Shown here: positions 17,921-27,261 of the stretch, piece by piece
How positions within the stretch are numbered: the first letter of the stretch is position 1
Layout: the number at the start of each line of letters is the position of its first letter
Assembly (NCBI RefSeq): GCF_013359595.1
Contig: NZ_JABFMP010000009.1
Span: forward strand, 114,485-178,484
Direction: 5' to 3'
DNA from: Pseudomonas sp. C1C7
Lineage (GTDB): Bacteria > Pseudomonadota > Gammaproteobacteria > Pseudomonadales > Pseudomonadaceae
Length of the DNA stretch: 64,000 bases
The notes under the pieces: generated by a model
What the model was told of the DNA's origin: nothing
What the model saw: the letters and a program-made list of their open reading frames with translations, nothing else
Database searches by the model: none
Translations under genes and position numbers: made by a program

Positions 17921-19491
17921 GCGGTTTCGTCGACCCAGCGTTGTTCGAGGCGGGTTTGTGGGCCTTGGGGCGGTTTGCCCTGGTGGCAGTCGAGGTCGCT
18001 GACGTTCAGGCCCGAAGCCAGCAGGCGTTGGCGCAGGGCGGCCAGGTTGTTTTCGATCAGCTCGGCGGTGTAGGGGCGTTCGGCCCACAGTTGGCTGGAC
18101 AGGCTGCCGCGGATCAATTGCGCCTGAACCTGCATCGGTCCCAAGGGTTCCAGGTCGAACGCCAGTTCGACGCGCCACAGTTGCTGCTTGGGCTCGCGCT
18201 CGTCGCGACGTTCCTGGGGCTGTTCCCGGTCGGGGACTTCTTCGCGCTGGAATTTGATCTGCAGGGGCACGATGTCCTGCAGGTTGCGCATCGGGATTTC
18301 CAGTTGCCAGGTGCTCACCAGTCGACCGTCGCTGGTCACGCCGGTCTGCTCCAGGCTCGACAGCTGATGGCTTTGCAGGCGCGATACCGCGGCGGCGGCC
18401 AGGCGCAGCAGGTGTTCGAGGTCGTCTTCGCCTTCGGCGCTTTGCAGCAGGCGTTCGGGCAGCGGGAAGGTGGTGGGCGACGGTTTGGCGCTGACTTGCC
18501 CGAGCATGCCCAAGGCATTGCGCACGAAGCTTGGCATGGCCTGGGCCAGGGTGTTGGCGGCGATGATCGCGCTGAGGTTGGTGCTGGCCGGCAGGTTCGG
18601 CGTCAACTGTGCGATCAGCTTGAGCAGATCGGCTTTCATGTCCGGGGCCAGCGTCGGGCTCTGTCCGGCCAGCAGCTTGGTTTCGAGGAACGCACCGCTG
18701 CCGACCAGGGCTTGAAGCAGCCCCTTGGGCGTACTCAATTGCTGTACGTCCGGCAGACCGGCCAGCAGTTTGTCCACGACGGCGCGCAGGTCGCTGGAGG
18801 TCTGGTTCGAGGGTGGCAGGTTCTGCAGGAGTTTGAGCAAGCCATCCAGCGAACCCTGGCGGCTGGTCTGGCTGACCAGTTGCTGGGTCACCGCCAATTG
18901 TTCCTGACGGCTGCTCAAGGGCACGAACTTCAGGGTCTGGGTGTCTTGCACCTGGGCGCTGAGCAGGGTGCCGATGCGCAGGGGCTGCGGGCTGTCGATG
19001 CTCAAGGTGCTGCCGCTCAGGGCGGTATTGAGCAGGCTCACCATCGAGCGAAACACCGTCGGTTGCCCCGGCACTTGCGGCAGCACCTGGGAGGTCAGCA
19101 CTTTGCCCTGCAACAGGGTGCCCACCGGCAGTTGCGCGGTGTCGAGGCGGGTGAGGGTAGCGACGCTGGAGGCGATGGCCTGTTGCACGGTGATGGCCAG
19201 GTTGCCGGCCGAAGGCTGGGTCACCGCGATGCTGGTGCCCTGGGCCAGCGGCTGGTTGCTGGTGGCCGAAACCGTGGTCTGGCGACCGCTGTCGAGGGTG
19301 ACCTTGAGCAGCAGTTGAAAGGTCTGGTCCGCCTGCTTGAGCGACAGCACTTCGGCCTTGGCGGTCTGACCGGCGTTGATCAGGCCCTCGATGGGCGTCA
19401 GCAGTTTGAGCAACTCGCCGCTGACCGCCTGCGCACGCGAGGTCGCGGGAGTCGGTTGCGGTAGCGGGAGGATGTTCATTTCGCCTGTCAT
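17917..19491 (-). CDS. FliK-like flagellar hook-length control protein
   Basis: A 524-aa protein with a long, Gln/Leu/Thr/Ser-rich N-terminal region and a compact C-terminal domain (about residues 395-515: WQLEIPMRNLQDIVPLQIKF, WRVELAFDLEPLGPMQVQAQ, ERPYTAELIENNLAALRQRL), which fits the FliK C-domain that contacts FlhB. ATG 19491 and ATG 19479 (MNILPLPQ) are both possible starts. It is probably a second FliK-type protein, since the canonical fliK normally lies upstream of fliL-P, outside this window. Its partner is the next gene, a lone FlhB C-domain. Confidence 0.85.
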   Translation of the reverse strand: MTGEMNILPLPQPTPATSRAQAVSGELLKLLTPIEGLINAGQTAKAEVLSLKQADQTFQLLLKVTLDSGRQTTVSATSNQPLAQGTSIAVTQPSAGNLAITVQQAIASSVATLTRLDTAQLPVGTLLQGKVLTSQVLPQVPGQPTVFRSMVSLLNTALSGSTLSIDSPQPLRIGTLLSAQVQDTQTLKFVPLSSRQEQLAVTQQLVSQTSRQGSLDGLLKLLQNLPPSNQTSSDLRAVVDKLLAGLPDVQQLSTPKGLLQALVGSGAFLETKLLAGQSPTLAPDMKADLLKLIAQLTPNLPASTNLSAIIAANTLAQAMPSFVRNALGMLGQVSAKPSPTTFPLPERLLQSAEGEDDLEHLLRLAAAAVSRLQSHQLSSLEQTGVTSDGRLVSTWQLEIPMRNLQDIVPLQIKFQREEVPDREQPQERRDEREPKQQLWRVELAFDLEPLGPMQVQAQLIRGSLSSQLWAERPYTAELIENNLAALRQRLLASGLNVSDLDCHQGKPPQGPQTRLEQRWVDETA

Positions 19492-19689
19492 ACGCGGTCA
19501 CAACCTTGGGAAAATGCGCTCTTTGGAGTAGGAAATGGCATGTATAATGCCGCGCGGTTGTATACAGGCTGCCCGAAACATTGCAATTATTTGACTCAGG
19601 TCGCGCGCCCGGGCCGCCAATTCAACTATTGTGCATCTCTTTAACGGCCGCGTCAGAGCCGACTTGAACCGTATAAGGCCCGTGAACCC
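19492..19689. promoter_or_regulatory. Divergent intergenic region before fliK-like gene and ccmA
   Basis: This 198-bp stretch must hold the ccm promoter (+) and that of the fliK-like gene (-). A TATAAT on the + strand (19543-19548), followed by a GC-rich GCCGCGCGG, is a candidate -10, but no good -35 is placed at normal spacing (TTTGGA at 19522 is 15 nt away). This is a weak call. Confidence 0.3.
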
Positions 19690-20325
19690 TTGACCAGTCC
19701 TGTCCTGCAAACCGTTGCCCTTGCCTGCGAGCGAGACCTTCGGCTGCTTTTTGAAAATCTCGATTTGAGACTGGCCAGTGGCGAAATGATTCAAATCAGC
19801 GGCCCCAACGGCAGCGGCAAGACCAGCCTGTTGCGCCTGCTGTCCGGATTGATGCAGCCGACCGCCGGTGAAGTGCTGCTCAATGGCCAGCCGCTGCACG
19901 ATCAGCGCACGGAGCTGGCGCGCAATCTGTTGTGGATCGGCCATGCTGCGGGGATCAAGGACTTGCTTACCCCCGAAGAGAACCTGAGCTGGCTGTGCGC
20001 CCTGCATCAACCGGCCTCCCATGAGGCGATCTGGCAAGCCCTGGCGGCGGTCGGATTGCGCGGTTTCGAAGACGTTCCCTGTCATACCCTGTCCGCCGGC
20101 CAGCAGCGCCGCGTTGCCCTGGCGCGCCTGTATCTGGACAGCCCGCCGCTGTGGATTCTCGACGAGCCGTTCACTGCCCTGGACAAACAGGGCGTGGCGC
20201 AGCTCGAGGAACACCTCGCCGGCCACTGCGAACGGGGCGGCATGGTGGTCTTGACCACTCACCACACGCTGAGCCGGATGCCGGCCGGTTATCGCGACAT
20301 CGATCTGGGGAAATGGGCCGTATGA
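19690..20325 (+). CDS. ccmA: Heme exporter ATPase CcmA
   Basis: CcmA, 211 aa, is the ABC ATPase of the CcmABCD complex that releases holo-CcmE during cytochrome c maturation. Walker A GPNGSGKT is at 38-45, the signature LSAGQQRR near 136, and Walker B LWILDEP near 155. The start is a TTG at 19690; no upstream ATG is available and the N-terminus ([20 protein letters not shown]) is as expected for the family. The stop overlaps the ccmB start by ATGA. Confidence 0.95.
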   Translation: MTSPVLQTVALACERDLRLLFENLDLRLASGEMIQISGPNGSGKTSLLRLLSGLMQPTAGEVLLNGQPLHDQRTELARNLLWIGHAAGIKDLLTPEENLSWLCALHQPASHEAIWQALAAVGLRGFEDVPCHTLSAGQQRRVALARLYLDSPPLWILDEPFTALDKQGVAQLEEHLAGHCERGGMVVLTTHHTLSRMPAGYRDIDLGKWAV

Positions 20326-20990
20326 GTGTGTTTGGCCTGTTGGTCGCCCGTGAGGCCCGTTTGCTGTTCCGTCGTCCGGCGGAGCTGGCCAATCCGCTGG
20401 TGTTCTTCGCGATCGTGGTATCGCTGTTCCCGCTGGCGGTCGGCCCCGAGTCTCAATTGTTGCAAACCTTGTCTCCGGGCCTGGTCTGGGTGGCGGCGCT
20501 TTTATCGGTCCTGCTCTCGCTGGACGGGCTTTTCCGCAGTGATTTCGAGGATGGATCGCTGGAACAGTGGGTCCTTTCGCCGCACCCCCTGGCTCTTCTG
20601 GTTTTGGCAAAGGTGCTGGCACACTGGGCTTTTTCCGGGCTGGCACTGGTTTTGCTCGCGCCCTTGCTGGCGTTGATGCTCGGTTTGCCCGCCGCCTGTC
20701 TGCCGGTGTTGCTGCTTTCGTTGTTGCTCGGTACACCGGTGCTGAGCCTGCTCGGTGCGGTGGGCGCGGCGTTGACCGTCGGTTTGAAGCGCGGTGGCCT
20801 GTTGCTGGCGTTGCTGATTCTGCCGTTGTACATCCCGGTACTGATCCTTGGCAGTGGCGCCTTGCAGGCGGCCTTGCAGGGCATGCCGGCGACCGGTTAT
20901 CTGTTATGGCTTGGCAGCCTGACCGCCCTGGCGATAACCCTGACACCCTTTGCAATAGCTGCTGGCCTGAAGATCAGCGTCGGCGAATAA
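20322..20990 (+). CDS. ccmB: Heme exporter membrane protein CcmB
   Basis: CcmB, 222 aa, is the membrane partner of CcmA. The protein has about six hydrophobic segments, and family-typical stretches are visible: [19 protein letters not shown] and [20 protein letters not shown]. The ATG at 20322 overlaps ccmA by 4 nt; longer upstream frame lies within ccmA and is not used. A gap of about 100 nt precedes ccmC. Confidence 0.96.
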   Translation: MSVFGLLVAREARLLFRRPAELANPLVFFAIVVSLFPLAVGPESQLLQTLSPGLVWVAALLSVLLSLDGLFRSDFEDGSLEQWVLSPHPLALLVLAKVLAHWAFSGLALVLLAPLLALMLGLPAACLPVLLLSLLLGTPVLSLLGAVGAALTVGLKRGGLLLALLILPLYIPVLILGSGALQAALQGMPATGYLLWLGSLTALAITLTPFAIAAGLKISVGE

Positions 20991-21087
20991 TAATGAGGTC
21001 TGATCAATTTTTGATCACTTCTTTTGAAGTAAGGCAGACCCTTTGACCGACTCGTGGAAGCGAGCGGCAACCGTGATGGAAACAGTA

Positions 21088-21843
21088 ATGAACTGGACCT
21101 GGTTTCATAAGCTCGGCTCACCCAAGTGGTTTTATGGCATCAGCGGCAAAATGCTGCCGTGGCTGAGCATCGCAGCGTTGCTGCTGATTGGCGTTGGCGT
21201 GGTCTGGGGCCTGGCCTTCGCGCCGCCCGACTATCAGCAGGGCAACAGCTTTCGCATCATCTATATCCACGTTCCGGCCGCCATGCTGGCGCAGTCCATC
21301 TACGTGATGCTGGCGGTGTGCGGCGTCGTCGGGCTGGTATGGAAAATGAAACTGGCTGACGTCGCCCTGCAATGCGCGGCGCCCATCGGCGCCTGGATGA
21401 CTGCGGTGGCGCTGGTCACCGGCGCGATCTGGGGCAAGCCGACCTGGGGTTCGTGGTGGGTCTGGGATGCGCGCCTGACGTCCATGCTGATCCTGCTGTT
21501 TCTGTACTTCGGTGTCATCGCGCTGGGCAACGCCATCAGCAATCGTGACAGCGCGGCCAAGGCCTGCGCGGTGCTGGCGATTGTCGGCGTGATCAACATT
21601 CCGATCATCAAGTACTCGGTGGAGTGGTGGAACACCCTGCACCAGGGCGCGACCTTCACCCTGACCGAAAAGCCGGCGATGCCCGCCGAAATGTGGCTGC
21701 CGCTGCTGCTGACGGCCCTGGGCTTCTACTGTTTCTTCGGCGCGGTCCTGCTGCTGCGCATGCGTCTGGAAGTGCTCAAGCGCGAGGCGCGGGCCAGTTG
21801 GGTCAAGGCCGAAGTGGAAAACAGCCTGGAGGTCGTTCGATGA
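21088..21843 (+). CDS. ccmC: Heme-handling protein CcmC
   Basis: CcmC, 251 aa, loads heme onto CcmE. It has six membrane segments and the tryptophan-rich WWD motif ([19 protein letters not shown]) in a periplasmic loop, with flanking His residues ([19 protein letters not shown]). The ATG at 21088 ([17 protein letters not shown]) is the usual N-terminus. A TTG at 21043 with a better-spaced AAGG is an in-frame alternative that would add 15 residues. The end overlaps ccmD by ATGA. Confidence 0.95.
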   Translation: MNWTWFHKLGSPKWFYGISGKMLPWLSIAALLLIGVGVVWGLAFAPPDYQQGNSFRIIYIHVPAAMLAQSIYVMLAVCGVVGLVWKMKLADVALQCAAPIGAWMTAVALVTGAIWGKPTWGSWWVWDARLTSMLILLFLYFGVIALGNAISNRDSAAKACAVLAIVGVINIPIIKYSVEWWNTLHQGATFTLTEKPAMPAEMWLPLLLTALGFYCFFGAVLLLRMRLEVLKREARASWVKAEVENSLEVVR

Positions 21844-22016
21844 GTTTTGCGTCATTCGGCGATTTCCTCGCCATGGGCCATCACGGCCTGTATGTCTGGT
21901 CGGCCTATGGCATCTGCCTGGCAGTGCTGGCCCTCAACGTGGCGGCGCCGATCCTGGCCCGCAAGCGTTATCTGCAACAAGAGGCGCGTCGTCTGCGCCG
22001 GGAGAACGGCAAGTGA
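21840..22016 (+). CDS. ccmD: Heme exporter subunit CcmD
   Basis: CcmD, 58 aa, is the small single-helix protein needed to free heme-bearing CcmE from CcmABC. The sequence has the family-typical [20 protein letters not shown] followed by one membrane helix and a basic tail ([18 protein letters not shown]). The start overlaps ccmC and the end overlaps ccmE by 4 nt each. Confidence 0.95.
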   Translation: MSFASFGDFLAMGHHGLYVWSAYGICLAVLALNVAAPILARKRYLQQEARRLRRENGK

Positions 22017-22468
22017 ATCCGCTGCGTAAAAAGCGTCTTACCATCATTCTCGCGATTCTGGTCGGGGTCGGCGCTGCTGTCGGCCTGGCCCTGAGCGCCC
22101 TGCAGCAAAACATCAATCTGTTTTACACACCGACCCAGATCGCCAACGGCGAAGCGCCCCATGACACGCGCATTCGCGCTGGCGGCATGGTCGAGAAGGG
22201 TTCGCTGCAACGCTCCAGCGATTCGCTGGACGTGAAATTCGTCGTCACCGACTTCAACAAATCCGTGACCATCACCTATCGCGGCATCCTTCCGGATCTG
22301 TTCCGCGAAGGGCAGGGCATCGTTGCCCTGGGCAAGCTCAACGCCGATGGTGTGGTGGTGGCCGACGAAGTGCTGGCCAAGCACGACGAGAAGTACATGC
22401 CACCGGAAGTGACCAAGGCGCTCAAAGACAGTGGTCAGTCCGCTCCTGCTCCAGCGAAGGAGGGTTGA
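22013..22468 (+). CDS. ccmE: Periplasmic heme chaperone CcmE
   Basis: CcmE, 151 aa, binds heme covalently in the periplasm and hands it to CcmF. A GTG start at 22013 overlaps ccmD. One N-terminal signal-anchor ([20 protein letters not shown]) is followed by the OB-fold domain, and the heme-binding His lies in [13 protein letters not shown]. The C-terminal tail is Ala/Pro rich. AAGGAGGG at the gene end is the ribosome site of ccmF. Confidence 0.97.
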   Translation: MNPLRKKRLTIILAILVGVGAAVGLALSALQQNINLFYTPTQIANGEAPHDTRIRAGGMVEKGSLQRSSDSLDVKFVVTDFNKSVTITYRGILPDLFREGQGIVALGKLNADGVVVADEVLAKHDEKYMPPEVTKALKDSGQSAPAPAKEG

Positions 22469-22471
22469 TTG

Positions 22472-24475
22472 ATGAATTCCGATCTTCTTGTTTCCGGTCT
22501 TTTCATTCCAGAACTGGGCCATCTGGCGATGATTCTGGCGCTGTGTTTCGCGCTGGTTCAGGCCGTGGTGCCGCTGCTGGGTGCCTGGCGCGGTGACCGT
22601 TTGTGGATGAGCCTGGCCCAGCCCGCCGCTTGGGGCCAGTTCGCCTTTCTGCTGTTCGCCTTCGGTGTCCTGACCTACGCGTTCATGACCGACGATTTCT
22701 CCGTCGCCTATGTCGCCAGCAACTCCAACAGCGCACTGCCGTGGTACTACAAGTTCAGCGCCGTGTGGGGTGCCCACGAGGGTTCGTTGCTGTTGTGGGC
22801 CCTGATCCTCGGTGGCTGGACCTTCGCCGTGTCGGTGTTCTCCCGGCAGTTGCCGCAGGTGATGCTGGCGCGGGTGCTGGCGGTGATGGGCATGATCAGC
22901 ACCGGTTTCCTGTTGTTCCTGATCCTCACCTCTAACCCTTTCTCGCGCATCCTGCCGCAGATTCCGGGAGACGGTCGCGACCTCAACCCGCTGCTGCAAG
23001 ACATCGGCCTGATCGTGCATCCACCGATGCTGTACATGGGTTACGTCGGTTTCTCCGTGGCCTTCGCCTTCGCCATTGCCGCACTGCTGGGCGGTCGCCT
23101 GGATGCGGCATGGGCACGCTGGTCGCGGCCATGGACCATCGTCGCCTGGGCCTTCCTCGGCATCGGCATCACCCTCGGCTCCTGGTGGGCCTACTACGAA
23201 CTCGGCTGGGGCGGCTGGTGGTTCTGGGACCCGGTGGAAAACGCCTCCTTCATGCCCTGGCTGGTGGGCACCGCGCTGATTCACTCGCTGGCGGTCACGG
23301 AAAAACGTGGCGTGTTCAAGAGCTGGACCGTGCTACTGGCCATCGCCGCGTTCTCGTTGAGCCTGCTGGGCACCTTCCTCGTGCGTTCCGGCGTGCTGAC
23401 CTCGGTTCACGCGTTCGCCTCCGACCCGGAGCGCGGCGTGTTCATCCTGATATTCCTGCTGTTCGTGGTCGGCGGTTCGCTGACGCTGTTCGCCCTGCGC
23501 GCGCCGGTGGTCAAGAGCCAGGTCGGCTTCAACCTCTGGTCCCGGGAAACCCTGCTGCTGGGTAACAACCTGGTGCTGGTGGTGGCGGCGTCGATGATCC
23601 TGCTCGGCACCCTGTACCCACTGATTCTCGATGCCATGACCGGCGCCAAGCTGTCGGTCGGCCCGCCATATTTCAACGCGCTGTTCATTCCGTTGATGGC
23701 CTTGTTGATGCTGGTGATGGCAGTCGGCGTGATCGTGCGCTGGAAGGACACCCCGGTGAAATGGCTGATGAGCATGCTCACCCCGGTACTGCTCGGCAGC
23801 GTCGCCATGGCCGTGGTGGCCGGCGTCGCTTACGGCGATTTCAACTGGGCGGTGCTCGCGACCTTCCTGCTTGCGGCCTGGGTGTTGCTGGCCGGCGTGC
23901 GCGACATCTTCGACAAGACCCGCCACAAAGGCCTGATCAAAGGCCTGCCGACCCTGACCCGCAGCTACTGGGGCATGCAACTGGCGCACCTGGGCATCGC
24001 GGTCTGCGCCCTGGGCGTGGTGCTGTCGAGCCAGAACAGTGCCGAGCGCGACCTGCGCCTGGCGCCGGGCGAGTCCATGGACCTGGCCGGTTACCACTTC
24101 GTGTTCGAAGGTGCCAAGCACTTCGAAGGCCCGAACTTCACTTCCGACAAGGGCACCATCCGCGTGATTCGCGATGGCAAGGAAATCAGCGTGCTGCATC
24201 CGGAGAAACGCCTGTACACCGTACAGAACTCGGTGATGACCGAAGCCGGGATCGACGCCGGTTTCACCCGTGACCTCTACGTCGCGCTGGGCGAACCGCT
24301 GGGCGATGGCGCCTGGGCCGTTCGCGTACACGTCAAACCGTTCGTACGCTGGATCTGGTTCGGCGGTTTGCTCACAGGTTTGGGTGGATTGCTGGCGGCG
24401 CTGGATCGACGTTATCGGGTCAAGGTAAAAAGCCGGGTGCGTGAAGTACTGGGCATGGATGGAGCCACTGCATGA
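22472..24475 (+). CDS. ccmF: Cytochrome c heme lyase subunit CcmF
   Basis: CcmF, 667 aa, attaches heme to apocytochrome c together with CcmH/I. There are about 14-15 membrane segments, the WWD motif (GWGGWWFWDPVENASFMPWL), and conserved histidines (GAHEGSLLLW; IVHPPMLYMGYVG; LIHSLAVTEKRG). The ATG at 22472 is 7 nt after AAGGAGGG (22458-22464); the TTG at 22469 is not needed. The stop overlaps the ccmG start by 4 nt. Confidence 0.98.
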   Translation: MNSDLLVSGLFIPELGHLAMILALCFALVQAVVPLLGAWRGDRLWMSLAQPAAWGQFAFLLFAFGVLTYAFMTDDFSVAYVASNSNSALPWYYKFSAVWGAHEGSLLLWALILGGWTFAVSVFSRQLPQVMLARVLAVMGMISTGFLLFLILTSNPFSRILPQIPGDGRDLNPLLQDIGLIVHPPMLYMGYVGFSVAFAFAIAALLGGRLDAAWARWSRPWTIVAWAFLGIGITLGSWWAYYELGWGGWWFWDPVENASFMPWLVGTALIHSLAVTEKRGVFKSWTVLLAIAAFSLSLLGTFLVRSGVLTSVHAFASDPERGVFILIFLLFVVGGSLTLFALRAPVVKSQVGFNLWSRETLLLGNNLVLVVAASMILLGTLYPLILDAMTGAKLSVGPPYFNALFIPLMALLMLVMAVGVIVRWKDTPVKWLMSMLTPVLLGSVAMAVVAGVAYGDFNWAVLATFLLAAWVLLAGVRDIFDKTRHKGLIKGLPTLTRSYWGMQLAHLGIAVCALGVVLSSQNSAERDLRLAPGESMDLAGYHFVFEGAKHFEGPNFTSDKGTIRVIRDGKEISVLHPEKRLYTVQNSVMTEAGIDAGFTRDLYVALGEPLGDGAWAVRVHVKPFVRWIWFGGLLTGLGGLLAALDRRYRVKVKSRVREVLGMDGATA

Positions 24476-25008
24476 AACGTTGGTTGATGCTGTTGCCACT
24501 GGCGATTTTTCTGGTGGTCGCTGTTTTCCTGTATCGCGGTCTGTACCTGGACCCGGCCGAGTTGCCTTCGGCGATGATCGGCAAGCCTTTCCCGGAGTTT
24601 TCCCTGCCGACGGTGCAGGGCGACAAGACCCTGACCCGCGCCGATATCGTCGGTAAACCGGCGCTGGTCAACGTGTGGGGCACCTGGTGCATTTCCTGCC
24701 GGGTCGAGCACCCGGTGCTGAACAAGCTGGCCGAGAAGGGCGTGGTGATCTACGGCATCAACTACAAGGACGTCAACGCCGACGCCTTGAAGTGGCTGAA
24801 CGAATTCCACAACCCCTATCAGCTGGACATCCGCGACGACGCCGGCACCCTGGGCCTTAACCTGGGTGTGTACGGCGCGCCGGAAACCTTCTTCATCGAC
24901 GCCAAGGGCATCATTCGCGACAAGTTCGTCGGGGTGATCGACGAGCAGGTCTGGCGCGAAAAACTGGCGGCCAAGTACCAGGCGCTGGTCGATGAGGCCA
25001 AGCCATGA
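24472..25008 (+). CDS. ccmG: Thiol:disulfide oxidoreductase CcmG (DsbE)
   Basis: CcmG, 178 aa, is a membrane-anchored thioredoxin-fold protein that keeps apocytochrome c CXXCH cysteines reduced. It has an N-terminal helix (LMLLPLAIFLVVAVFLYRGL), a WGTWCISCRVEHPVL active site (CxxC) and a GVYGAPETFFIDAKG loop containing the cis-proline. The start and end overlap ccmF and ccmH by 4 nt. Confidence 0.97.
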   Translation: MKRWLMLLPLAIFLVVAVFLYRGLYLDPAELPSAMIGKPFPEFSLPTVQGDKTLTRADIVGKPALVNVWGTWCISCRVEHPVLNKLAEKGVVIYGINYKDVNADALKWLNEFHNPYQLDIRDDAGTLGLNLGVYGAPETFFIDAKGIIRDKFVGVIDEQVWREKLAAKYQALVDEAKP

Positions 25009-25475
25009 AGCGCTGGCTCGCCGCGATGGTCCTGGGCTTGAGCATGGCCGGCGTGGCCCATGCCGCCATCGACACCTACGAGTTCGCCAAGGAAGGGGAT
25101 CGCGAGCGCTTTCGCGAGCTGACCAAGGAACTGCGCTGCCCCAAGTGCCAGAACCAGGACATCGCCGATTCCAACGCACCGATCGCCGCCGACCTGCGCA
25201 AAGAGATTTTCCGCATGCTCGGCGAGGGCAAGGACAACCAGCAGATCATCGATTTCATGGTCGACCGCTACGGTGACTTCGTCCGCTACAAGCCTGCCCT
25301 GAACGCCAAGACCGCCTTGCTCTGGTTCGGCCCCGCCGGCCTGTTGCTGGGTGGTCTGGTGGTCATCGCCGTGATCGTCCGCCGCCGTCGCGCGCAGCGC
25401 ACCGAAACCCCGGACTCGCTTTCTGCCGAGGAGCGCAAGCGCCTCGACCAACTGTTGGATAAAAACCAAGAATGA
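25005..25475 (+). CDS. ccmH: Cytochrome c maturation protein CcmH
   Basis: CcmH, 156 aa, is a periplasmic membrane-anchored thiol reductase for apocytochrome c. It has a signal peptide (residues 1-20, ending AHA), the conserved [20 protein letters not shown] with CxxC, and a C-terminal membrane helix ([20 protein letters not shown]). Here CcmH is the short form, with its TPR partner encoded separately as ccmI, as is common in Pseudomonas. Confidence 0.97.
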   Translation: MKRWLAAMVLGLSMAGVAHAAIDTYEFAKEGDRERFRELTKELRCPKCQNQDIADSNAPIAADLRKEIFRMLGEGKDNQQIIDFMVDRYGDFVRYKPALNAKTALLWFGPAGLLLGGLVVIAVIVRRRRAQRTETPDSLSAEERKRLDQLLDKNQE

Positions 25476-26692
25476 TTGATTTCTGGCTCGCTGCAGGTCT
25501 GCTGCTTCTGGTAGCCCTGAGTTTTCTGCTGATCCCCGTCCTGCGCCACCGTCGCGCCCAGCTCGAAGAGGATCGTACCGCCCTGAACGTGGCGCTGTAT
25601 CAGGAGCGCGTGGCTGAGTTGCAGACTCAGCAGGATGAAGGCGTGCTCGATGCCACGCAGATGGAAGCCGGTCGCGCCGAAGCCGCGCGCGAACTGCTGG
25701 CCGACACCGAAGGTGCTGCCGCGCCGCGGGCCTCGCGCCTGGGCAAGCCGGCGCCGTTGCTGGCGGCGATCCTGGTACCGGTGCTGGGCCTGGGTTTGTA
25801 CTTGCATTTCGGTGCCAGCGACAAAGTCGAGCTGACCCGGGAGTTCTCCCACGCACCTAAATCGATGGAAGAAATGACCCAGCGTCTTGAGCGCGCCGTT
25901 GCGGCACAGCCGGAATCCGCCGAAGCGCTGTACTTCCTCGGTCGTACCTACATGACTGAAGAACGTCCTGCCGATGCGGCGAAGATCTTCGAGCGCACGG
26001 TGAACCTCGCCGGACGCCAGCCGGAACTGCTGGGGCAATGGGCCCAGGCCCTGTATTTCGCCCAGGGCAAGAAGTGGTCGGAGCAGATCCAGGCCCTGAC
26101 CGATGAAGCGCTCAAAGCTGATCCTGACGAAGTCACCAGCCTGGGGCTGTTGGGCATTGCCGCGTTCGAAGCGCAGCGTTATCAGGACGCCATCGATTAC
26201 TGGAATCGGCTGATGGTGCAGTTGCCGCCGGAAGACAAGTCGCGCATCGCCTTGCAGGGTGGCATTACCCGCGCCACCGAGAAGCTGGAGGCCAGCGGCG
26301 GCAAGGTAGCTGCGGTGCCTGCTCCGGCACCTGCCGCGGTGGCCAAGACTGGCGCGTTGCTCAAGGTCCAGGTGGACCTGGCAGCGGAGCTGAAAGGCAA
26401 GGTGCAGCCGGGTGACAGCGTGTTCATTTTTGCCCGCGCCACCTCTGGCCCGCCCGCTCCGCTGGCGGCCAAGCGCCTGACCGTGGCCGACCTGCCGGCG
26501 ACCGTCGAGCTGGGCGATGCTGACGCAATGATGCCGCAGTTGAAACTGTCGAACTTCCCTGAAGTCCAACTGGTTGCGCGCATCTCCCGCGCCGGCCAAC
26601 CGACGGCAGGCGAGTGGATCGGACGCAGCCAGCCTCTGGCCAGCAGCACCACCGCGCCGCAGACACTGACCATCGACAGCCCGGACAAATAA
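25472..26692 (+). CDS. ccmI: Apocytochrome c chaperone CcmI
   Basis: CcmI, 406 aa, holds apocytochrome c for the heme lyase. It has an N-terminal two-helix membrane part (residues about 1-25 and 93-112), TPR repeats (about 125-260: [40 protein letters not shown]) and a C-terminal beta domain ([20 protein letters not shown] onward). It starts within the ccmH stop (ATGA) and ends the overlapping ccmF-I run. Confidence 0.96.
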   Translation: MIDFWLAAGLLLLVALSFLLIPVLRHRRAQLEEDRTALNVALYQERVAELQTQQDEGVLDATQMEAGRAEAARELLADTEGAAAPRASRLGKPAPLLAAILVPVLGLGLYLHFGASDKVELTREFSHAPKSMEEMTQRLERAVAAQPESAEALYFLGRTYMTEERPADAAKIFERTVNLAGRQPELLGQWAQALYFAQGKKWSEQIQALTDEALKADPDEVTSLGLLGIAAFEAQRYQDAIDYWNRLMVQLPPEDKSRIALQGGITRATEKLEASGGKVAAVPAPAPAAVAKTGALLKVQVDLAAELKGKVQPGDSVFIFARATSGPPAPLAAKRLTVADLPATVELGDADAMMPQLKLSNFPEVQLVARISRAGQPTAGEWIGRSQPLASSTTAPQTLTIDSPDK

Positions 26693-26720
26693 CCCCCGGG
26701 AACCAACAGGAAGCATCGCC

Positions 26721-27134
26721 ATGACCGCCATCGCTCGTATCACCCTGCTCAGCGTCGTTCTCGGGCTGAGCGCTTGTGCGGTCCAGCGACCCGAGCAGCC
26801 GACACCGCCGCCGATCCCGCCATCGCAACCGGGCACCAAGCCGGCTCCTTCGACGGTGCCGAGCAAACCGACCACGCCGACGACCCCGGCCAAGCCCGCC
26901 AAGCCGCTGCCGCGCACCTCGGCGAGCTTCGCGCCACCGCCGGGGGGCAACAGCCATTGGGATCCGAAGCTGGGTGTCTATGTGCTGGAGGATCAGCCCA
27001 ACACCTTCTACCGCCAGCGCACCTACTACCGCTGGAACAACGGCTGGAGCCGCTCGATCAGCCCGAAAGGGCCGTGGGAAGACACCGATATCCACGGCGT
27101 ACCGGGCGGACTGGGGCGGCAGTTCGGCCAGTAA
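26721..27134 (+). CDS. Small proline-rich lipoprotein downstream of ccmI
   Basis: A 137-aa predicted lipoprotein with a signal peptide and lipobox LSAC at residues 16-19. A Pro/Thr/Lys-rich linker (about 25-72) precedes a short aromatic C-terminal part (NTFYRQRTYYRWNNGWSRS, GPWEDTDIHG). No domain is recognised. It starts 28 nt after ccmI with AACAGGAAG upstream, so it may be the last gene of the ccm operon, but nothing in it points to cytochrome c assembly. The REP-like element that follows could end the transcript. Confidence 0.8.
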   Translation: MTAIARITLLSVVLGLSACAVQRPEQPTPPPIPPSQPGTKPAPSTVPSKPTTPTTPAKPAKPLPRTSASFAPPPGGNSHWDPKLGVYVLEDQPNTFYRQRTYYRWNNGWSRSISPKGPWEDTDIHGVPGGLGRQFGQ

Positions 27135-27148
27135 CCCCGATCCCGATC

Positions 27149-27252
27149 CTGTAGGAGCCGAGCTTGCTCGCGATGGTCTGAAGAACGCCGCTGGGCATCA
27201 GATTCCCCGCGTTATCGTTCACGACCATCGCGAGCAAGCTCGGCTCCTACAG
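27149..27252. repeat. Composite inverted repeat (GTAGGAGCCGAGCTTGCTCGCGATGG)
   Basis: Arms at 27149-27176 and 27225-27252 form a near-perfect inverted repeat. The spacer (AGAACGCCGCTGGGCATCAG and what follows) is clearly related to that of the element at 31552-31652, so the two are copies of one roughly 100-bp unit. It lies between convergent genes. Confidence 0.9.
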
Positions 27253-27261
27253 TTTTATGGG

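Noticed and set aside
17591..19501. 636-codon minus-strand frame covering the FlhB-C-like gene and more
   Set aside because: Only its last 109 codons match a protein family; the rest is a shadow of the FliK-like gene in another frame.
19557..19566. TTGTATACAG near the ccm promoter as a third GntR-type site
   Set aside because: It differs from the gcl palindrome at the last base, is not symmetric throughout and has no functional link; probably chance.
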